Shown here in pieces: positions 57,487 through 64,000 of a DNA stretch of 64,000 nucleotides. The position numbers and the translations under genes were made by a program. This stretch comes from Bombardia bombarda (Eukaryota > Ascomycota > Sordariomycetes > Sordariales > Lasiosphaeriaceae). The DNA lies in NCBI GenBank assembly GCA_030512295.1, contig JAULSR010000003.1, positions 2,418,001 through 2,482,000 on the forward strand. Reading direction: 5' to 3'. Each line of letters begins with the position of its first letter. Within the stretch, counting starts at the first letter, position 1. Below the pieces are notes generated by a model, which ran no database searches, had not been told where the DNA came from, and was given only the letters and a program-made list of their open reading frames with translations.

Positions 57487-57788
57487 TCAGATGTGACTGA
57501 GGAAAGGAAAAAGTGGGGAGGTTTTGCGATGTTTTTGAGATTTGAGAGGGGGGATATTGTGGATACTACTTAGGTGTCATCTGTTACTTTCTTATGATGT
57601 CTTGACCCTTTGTCCTATATACCCGCGATCTATGGCATTGGGGAGTATAGCAAGAAGGAGAAGGAAGGGAAAGGAAAACCTGGTTTGTTTGGGCTTTGTG
57701 TGCTTGCTGGCTGGCTGGCTGACATGGTTTCTTTTTTTTTGGTTTTTTTGTCTCTTGTCTATCTGCTGCATTGGCAAGGCGTTGAGGT

Positions 57789-57837
57789 GGGAAATGGGAA
57801 ATGGGAAATGGGAAATGGGAAATGGGAAATGGGAAAT
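57789..57837. repeat. GGGAAAT heptamer x 7
   Basis: Seven perfect tandem copies of GGGAAAT lie about 300 bp downstream of the WOPR stop codon, probably in its 3' UTR. Confidence 0.95.
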
Positions 57838-60366
57838 GGTCGGGTTTTTCTTCTTTTTCTTTAGGTCTTTGGTTTGGTTTGTGGGAGGGTTTTTTTTTTT
57901 AACTCAAGGAAGCGAAAGAGATGGGACGTCAGGTTGGGTTTGTTCCTGGCTCTGCTCTGTTCTGCTCTCTGCACTCTTTCGTTTGCTTGGGCGAGCAGCT
58001 GAGGCAGATGGAGTGGGCGGTTGAGCATGGAACGACCTCACAGTGTTTTTGTTTTTCTCTCCGGCTGGAGAGGAAGGACAATGGCAATGAAAGGAAATAT
58101 GGACTGCGTGCGGTTGCTTGCTTACTCAGGTATACCCCGTTGCGTTGTATGGTCCATCATTTCGAGTGGGGGGATTGCACGTGAAGAGGAAGAAGGCAAG
58201 GCAAGAGAGAGAAAAACACTGGAACGGGCAACCGAAACTCGGAGGTTTTCTTGTTTATTTTCTTTTGGCAAGGATACATACTGGCTGGCTTGCTCGCTTG
58301 GTTGGAGGATTTGGGGATTTGGTGGTAGTGATGGGTTGACGATAGCATAGCGTTTACGTGCATACATACCATACCCAATGCTACGACTAGACTGGGCGAA
58401 AGCAAGTGATAATAAGTGGGCATGCTTCAATTGTCGAGTAGGAACGTACGATTCTACTATTACTGCTAGCTGGCCTTGGTTAATATCCATATTTTTACTT
58501 TACTGATGAATGATTTGCTTGCTGGTGTTGAGTTGTGGTCTGAATTTGCGTTGTTGTAGCTGGTGGGTTTATGTCATCCATTGATATGCACGGTAGGTCT
58601 TGAGCTTGTAGTTTTACGGGAGTAGTCTGAGTAAGGACAAACAGTTGAAGAGCCATGTTATGGTTGGAGCTAAGTGATGTGTATTTAGGGGACAGTCTGG
58701 GTAAGGATGACAAGCAAAGAAGTAAGGTATGGTGCATAAGGAACGAGCAATATTTAAGGGATGGGGTTCGAGATTTGAGATGAGATTAAACATGTGCATT
58801 GAGATGAGTGTTTGTAAGACGAGGCATCTTAGGTGGCTATATTGGTCCTGTGGGTTCTACTGTTCGTGACTATTCCTTGAGCGGATGAGGTGTGTAATAT
58901 TTCAGAAGAAGAAAACTGGTCTGGCGGTTGTGTGAACAACGTACCTCTAGAACAACTGAAGTTCCTCGGATAATTAGTATCGCTGAAATCACGAGACAAC
59001 TGGACTGTCAACTCTCGTCACTTATCAAGCACTTGATCCTTCTAGTGTAAGCAAGCATGTGTTGATACCTGGGTAGTCTGACGGTAAGACTCTCCTTCCG
59101 GTGATGCTAGCTGGCCAAATGGAACTGCAAGATCTTCAATATGAAGTGCGGCTCTCCGATTTCTGACAATAAGGTTTAAAGCAATGAGAATAAAGTGGCA
59201 TGCTCAGACGACACCTGATTAGGTTCAGGGTTTCGCAATTTTATGAGTCAGATAGGCAGATGTCATTATGGAGATGTCCCCATAAGCTTTTGCTGATGTA
59301 ACTACATGTGGTTTGAGCATGGCTGTCCTTTCTTGTGATGCATACTTGCCGAATGTTTCGTGTTCTTAACTCCAGACTTCCAGGTTGTTCTCGTGCATTC
59401 GTGGCGCTTACACTCGCATGCGAACAATGCAGGACGTTTATGGGTAGACATCTTTGCGCAAGCCACGATATCGAGCACTATTAAGCTTTGTTCACTTGTA
59501 GTCTTGTGCTCAAGTTGAGGCGGTGGCCAGATTCGAATGGAGCCAACTGTAAATTTCATGCGCAAGCCTAAAGGACGGAAATGTGAAAAGGGGCCCTGTC
59601 ATAACACGTGTGTGCCCTTTCCAAGACTGGCCAAGAAAGGGAGCATTCAATCTGATATTATGATATTGCTATCTCCCTCGAGGGGGTGATCACCTGGCAT
59701 CACCTACCTTTCTGACGAACATTACCAACACAGTGGTATCTTGACGACTCATCCCGTCTCTTCGCGATTCTCGTCCCAAATTCACATTGTATTTATTTGC
59801 TGTCCCTCAGCACCAACATCCGTTTTTGATGGACCGGCGCCTGCGCACCACACTGTTCACACCCCACCCTACTGGACACGCTGGTCATGATAACCGAGTA
59901 CTGCACTCGACTTCTCGTTATCACGGGGGTGGACATCGTCATAGCTCAACTAGCCACGAACAGTGCTGCGAAGGTGGACTTACGCGCTCGTTCACAACAG
60001 TGAATCATTCTCTTCTAGAACTGAATCTACACTGCCGGACAAGTCCCCTAGGCTGCCGGGCCAGCCGTGCTGAATGCTCGGGGACCCGCTATGTGATATA
60101 GGTCAGGGCGGGGGTTATATGTGTACTGTAGTATGTACACTAGTTCTAGTACTGTGCGGCTATGTGACACGCGGACTTCCATTTTAGCTTGAACTTTAGT
60201 GACCCCAGCCGTTTTGGCGGACCAAGTACTTGTCGTTATATTTGGGTCAGCCTCTTTCTTTGGTCCTTTAATATTGTGATGACCGAATACGTTGGTTACT
60301 CTATAAATGTTACTAGCAATCTTTAAACGCGAACGTTCTGTTATTTTCGTCTGCTTTATTACTAAG

Positions 60367-60753
60367 ATGCCACGTCAAATCGTCCGATGTAAGGCGTGTT
60401 TGAATCAAGCAACTAACAAAGCGTGTAAGTGTTTAGTATCGCTATTCCGTTCTTCACATCTACATTGCAGTGATTGATGGTGAACTAGGCAGGTGCTTCA
60501 AAAGGTATACAGTATATACAAGATCAAACAGATAGCTCTTGTACCGCGCCTATTGTTTGGTCGGCAACGTTCATCTATTTCCTGAAGTATAATCCCTTGT
60601 TTCTGCTTACCTGTTTCCTAAAAAAGAGAAGATTACACCGCTATTGTCTGCCTTGAAACACTATATCTGAAGTGTGACGAATCACGAAGCAATTGCGTGT
60701 GCTACTTACCGAACAAGCTTCGCTCGCCATATAACTTGGGATGCCTGCGCTAA
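60367..60753 (+). pseudogene. Small gene-like fragment with Cys-pair motifs (unrecognised)
   Basis: A TATAAA box (60302-60307) stands about 60 bp before an ATG at 60367 that opens MPRQIVRCKACLNQATNKA. A 46-nt candidate intron (GTAAGT at 60425, GCAG ending at 60470) would join it to LIDGELGRCFK, giving a CxxC...C pattern like one half of a zinc ribbon. Further on, a stop-bounded frame (about 60632-60753) reads CLETLYLKCDESRSNCVC and then YLPNKLRSPYNL. This resembles the second half of a fungal Zn2Cys6 cluster (KCDxSRxxC..C) with cysteines missing from the first half. I cannot connect the two parts with certainty. A decayed regulator or transposon-derived gene, or coincidence, are all possible. 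Confidence 0.3.
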
Positions 60754-63700
60754 CATGGATCGGTGTGATAATAAAGCGTTATCAATCGGACTAGACGGAT
60801 AGTTGTGAGTTTAGTCTCTAATTAACAAGATGGTGAGCCGCTATGTTGAAAGAATACGTATGCAGTTATGAGTTGAGGCGAGTGAGGCCGTGAATACAAT
60901 TACATCTTGGTATGGAGTCATAGGTTTAACATGATGCGCTCAAGGCGACAGCTGATGAGACTCAGCATCTCACGCTTGGCAAGAGATTTGAAACAGCATT
61001 TATGCCCAATTACACGGCTCCTCTAAGCGCCCTCTTAAAAGGCATGAAAGTGTATGTGGTGTTTAGCCAGAAGCAGAGCGAGTGATTCATTCGTCTCATT
61101 CACTGGCGCTAAAGATTGCCAGTTGTCTTTTGCCTGGCCACTCAGAGGTATGTCCCGTGATGAACTGGCTGACTGGGAGCAAAGCTCTCTCATACTCAAT
61201 TCCAACTTTGCCACCTTAAACATTAGTTGAGGGTGAAAGTGGCGATGGAATGTAATGCGTGAACCGACGACGAAGCATGTCGTTCAGTGCTGGGTTTGGA
61301 TTTGGAAATGGGCTGGGAAATAAGGCACCCAAGTGACCCACGAAAATGCGCGTGGCGTGACTCTTTAGACGAAGGCCATTTAAAAAGAGAATGGAAACGA
61401 GTGAATCTCTCTCGGTCCTAGTAAAAAATGAGCCATGATGTACTACATCATATTTGAAAAGACATAAAGTAAACAAAGTGAGGCTGTGGTGGTGAGTCTG
61501 AAAATGACTGGTAAAATTCTCGATGCTGGCGTGGCTTGTTCAGTCGTCGCGTCACATGCCGTGATCAGAGGAGGCCAGATCCCGAGCTACGGTAACCATC
61601 TACACATTGCCTGTTCCAAGAGTGAAGAAGGAAAGCAAATGAGCATATTGTGTCTCAAGTAGGAAATCGACAACGTTCACGGACAATCGCTTTCACGTGT
61701 CCCGTGATTTGGGGGGGCGTGTGACTCAAGTGAAGGGGGCGGCACAATCGAAGCTTTTGGGATCCCCGACGCATTCATACGCCCCCGCTTTGCGTCGAGA
61801 ACGAGCCAAGACAACCATGAAGACGATGATGCAATGGGATGATTCTTGGAAGTAGTATGATGTTGTGATGCAATATTGTAATGTGATGCAGCGCTTGCAG
61901 ATCAAAGAAAAAAAGACCCTCGAGAGTAGGATGGGGCGATGGATGACGTTGCGAGTCAGGTTCGTCGGTCGCACAGCAATTGGGTGCTCGAGAAACAGCG
62001 AGGCGTACAGAGGTCTGGGCCAAACTTATGGAAAAACCTGGTATCTTTCATAACTGATAAGAAAAAGAATTCGCTCTCAAGACTTCTCTTCAAGATGTGC
62101 AGTTATCTGATAAGGATAGCTGATGTTGTGTATGGCTGAGTGGTTGGGCAATGAATCGACAATTGAGTGTGCATGGGGAGATTGGGACGCGTGCAGACCG
62201 AAACGACATCGATTTCGTGATGCAGACACTTGTTGCCTCAATTACCATGGCTGACGAGCAGCTTTGCATTTCAAAAAACAAATAACCGATAGGCAGTGTC
62301 TACGCCAACAATTCGGCGATGCTAGAAGTGTTCAAAGTTGAATGTTGGTGCGTTGGGCGGCGAGAGAGTGGAAGTTCGTGGATTTGCGGATAGCTTCAAA
62401 CGGAACCCCTCAAAACCGGAGTCGTGACTTTGGCTACAATTGCAAAACTCTCGGGGTAAAATGCAGCAATGCAAAAACTGAAAAGACGAAAAGAAAGCCA
62501 ACAATTCATAGAATAGAAACCACACCCTTGAGCATAGCTAAGCAGGGGTTGGTGGGCTGCTATGTCGGATGCGCCTACAAGTGTCGCTTCTGGATGGAGC
62601 AGACGAGATGCGAAAACGCGTCGCAAAAGTGAAGATCGCGGTCACGGTGGTTCTCATGCCCCTGCATCTTGTAACCATGATATTGCATCCGTTCGGGGAC
62701 GGGAAAATTCGTGCAAAAATGGCACGCAGATAAGTCTCGACTCGTTCATTTACAATTGGTGTGGGAGGGCAGGCGAAGAAACGAGAGAACCAGAGGAACC
62801 CGATGCGTTGGAAAGAAGGGGGATGGGGAGAGCTCGAGATCAGAGAGGGTGAGAGCTTTGCTCTGCGATGGTGGGGTGCGCATGATTGACAGCAAGAGGT
62901 ACAAAGTGGATGACTTGTTGTTGAACGGGCCAATCAGAAAAAAGGCGGCATGCAAGTTAAAGTCGGGTTTTTGTTGTTTTTGATTTAAACTGTCGCCTAA
63001 AGAGGGCAAGCGCGAAGGTTGGGGGGCGGCAAGTGATCGAACAAGTGTGGCACCCGCCGCCGTTCTCTTTCAACGCAGGCCAAGCATGGGCTGGCCCAGC
63101 TGTTTCTAGCTATGGATAGCTCGAGGGGGGGGTTCGACGGGTCTCAGGGTCTTCTCTCTCTCCACCTTCTGCCATCTTTTGTGTGCATATTGGTCTGTTG
63201 TTGATGGTTGATCGTTTTGAACCCTTTTCTTTTTTTTTCTTTGTACAGCCTGGGGCGCGTGAGGCTAGAAGAGAAACGATAGGCGAATGGTATTAAGTGA
63301 ATACACACTGACTGTGAATCAATTCTGCCCAACACCAACAACCAGCTCCATTGATGTCGTGTGAGCTGTGAATGCTGTGAACAACCCAAGTCGGGTAGCG
63401 ACCTAGCCCATCTTTCCGTAGTAGTGCACATGAAACGAGGAGAATTGAAAAGATGAGTCGCCGAGCCACGCAAGCACGTTGGGCTGACCGAGAGAAGCAA
63501 GAGGAACAGAGTATGGCCGGGGGGTGGGCAGTCTGCTCTTTTCTGCTTTCGTGATGCGGCACTGATGCCATGCCATGCCACCTCACCTCGTCCCCTCGCG
63601 AGCCACCACTCACAGCCACTCACGGCTCACTAGTCACTACTTACTGGCAGCTTACCTGGCCCCACTCGACTGCCCTAATTCAGGGTAGGTCCATCTCTTC

Positions 63701-63780
63701 CCGGGAGAAACATGGGAAACAAGGGAGCCAGCCCAGCCCAGCTTCCATGGATGAGATCATGAGCCACGGCGGGATGGGCT

Positions 63781-63816
63781 AGGAGGGCTAGGAGGGCTAG
63801 GAGGGCCAGGAGGGCT
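63781..63816. repeat. AGGAGGGCT 9-bp tandem repeat
   Basis: Four tandem nonamers of AGGAGGGCT (one ending CC instead of CT) near the right edge of the window. This is a G-rich simple repeat. Confidence 0.9.
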
Positions 63817-64000
63817 GGGATGTAGGGGATGACGGGAGTGGGCGGACGGGCTGTTGACTGGCTCGACGGGGTGCAGAGTTGCAGACGACGGGACTGCAGA
63901 ATGCAGATTGCAGATTGCATCCATGGAGAGATTCCACCTCGGATTGCGACCAGGTGGAGCGGCAAGATGGGAGCTGCGAGACAGACGGGTTCAGCATTGT

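Larger units (their letters stand above)
57487..64000. other. 6.5-kb region downstream of the WOPR gene, no clear gene
   Basis: It starts with the presumed 3' UTR of the WOPR gene (T-rich tracts, a GGGAAAT array) and becomes AT-rich from about 58.3 to 62.5 kb. No frame has a recognisable family signature. A gene-like fragment with Cys motifs is listed at 60367-60753. From about 62.6 kb to the right edge the composition returns to GC-richer sequence that could be the promoter of a gene outside the window. Many weak frames on both strands between 61 and 63.6 kb are not supported. Confidence 0.6.

Noticed and set aside
62538..62933. 131-codon minus-strand Cys/Ser-rich frame near the right end
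   Set aside because: No signal peptide, no domain, and overlapping frames on the other strand are equally long.

Overview
The window is nuclear DNA from a filamentous ascomycete (Pezizomycotina). It is most likely a Sordariomycete: genes carry few short GT..AG introns (54-145 nt, several with a CTAAC-type branch site), coding sequence is GC-rich, intergenic DNA is full of GGTACC/TACCTA-type words, and the protein set is typical of that group. The finer taxonomy is inference; no rRNA, tRNA, CRISPR array, virus or toxin gene was seen.

Positions 1-27,500 are a compact housekeeping block of ten genes, mostly in divergent and convergent pairs: ASF1 (histone chaperone, +), UTP22 (small-subunit processome, -), SKI3 (exosome cofactor, +), RMI1 (Sgs1-Top3 cofactor, -), VPS51 (GARP tether, +), NIF3 (DUF34, -), BOL2 (BolA, +), a CorA-like membrane protein (+), CFT2 (mRNA 3'-end processing, -) and SEC24 (COPII coat, +). 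Divergent pairs share bidirectional promoters of about 0.4-0.9 kb, and convergent pairs are separated by 149-630 bp.

Positions 27,500-37,100 are sparser: an unexplained 4.8 kb gap between convergent genes, then a PARG-like (DUF2263/TIGR02452) gene (-) and a mitochondrial asparaginyl-tRNA synthetase (+). Positions 37,083-55,779 are an 18.7 kb gene desert with microsatellites and two copies of a short TA-flanked inverted-repeat element (MITE-like). It ends at a WOPR-domain master regulator of the Gti1/Sge1/Ryp1/Wor1 clade (55,780-57,486, +). After it come 6.5 kb with no recognised gene, apart from a small spliced-gene-like zinc-binding fragment near 60.4-60.8 kb.

Points worth a second look are: the very long empty flank upstream of the WOPR regulator, with a candidate WOPR-type palindrome; the MITE pair; a 4 x 25 bp repeat right after the SKI3 stop; and several places where the conserved protein frame breaks by exactly one missing base in a C (or G) run (ASF1 once, SEC24 three times, probably the CorA-like tail). 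Those breaks most simply mean homopolymer errors in the assembly. The functional assignments come from recognising conserved motifs by eye and were not checked by database search.
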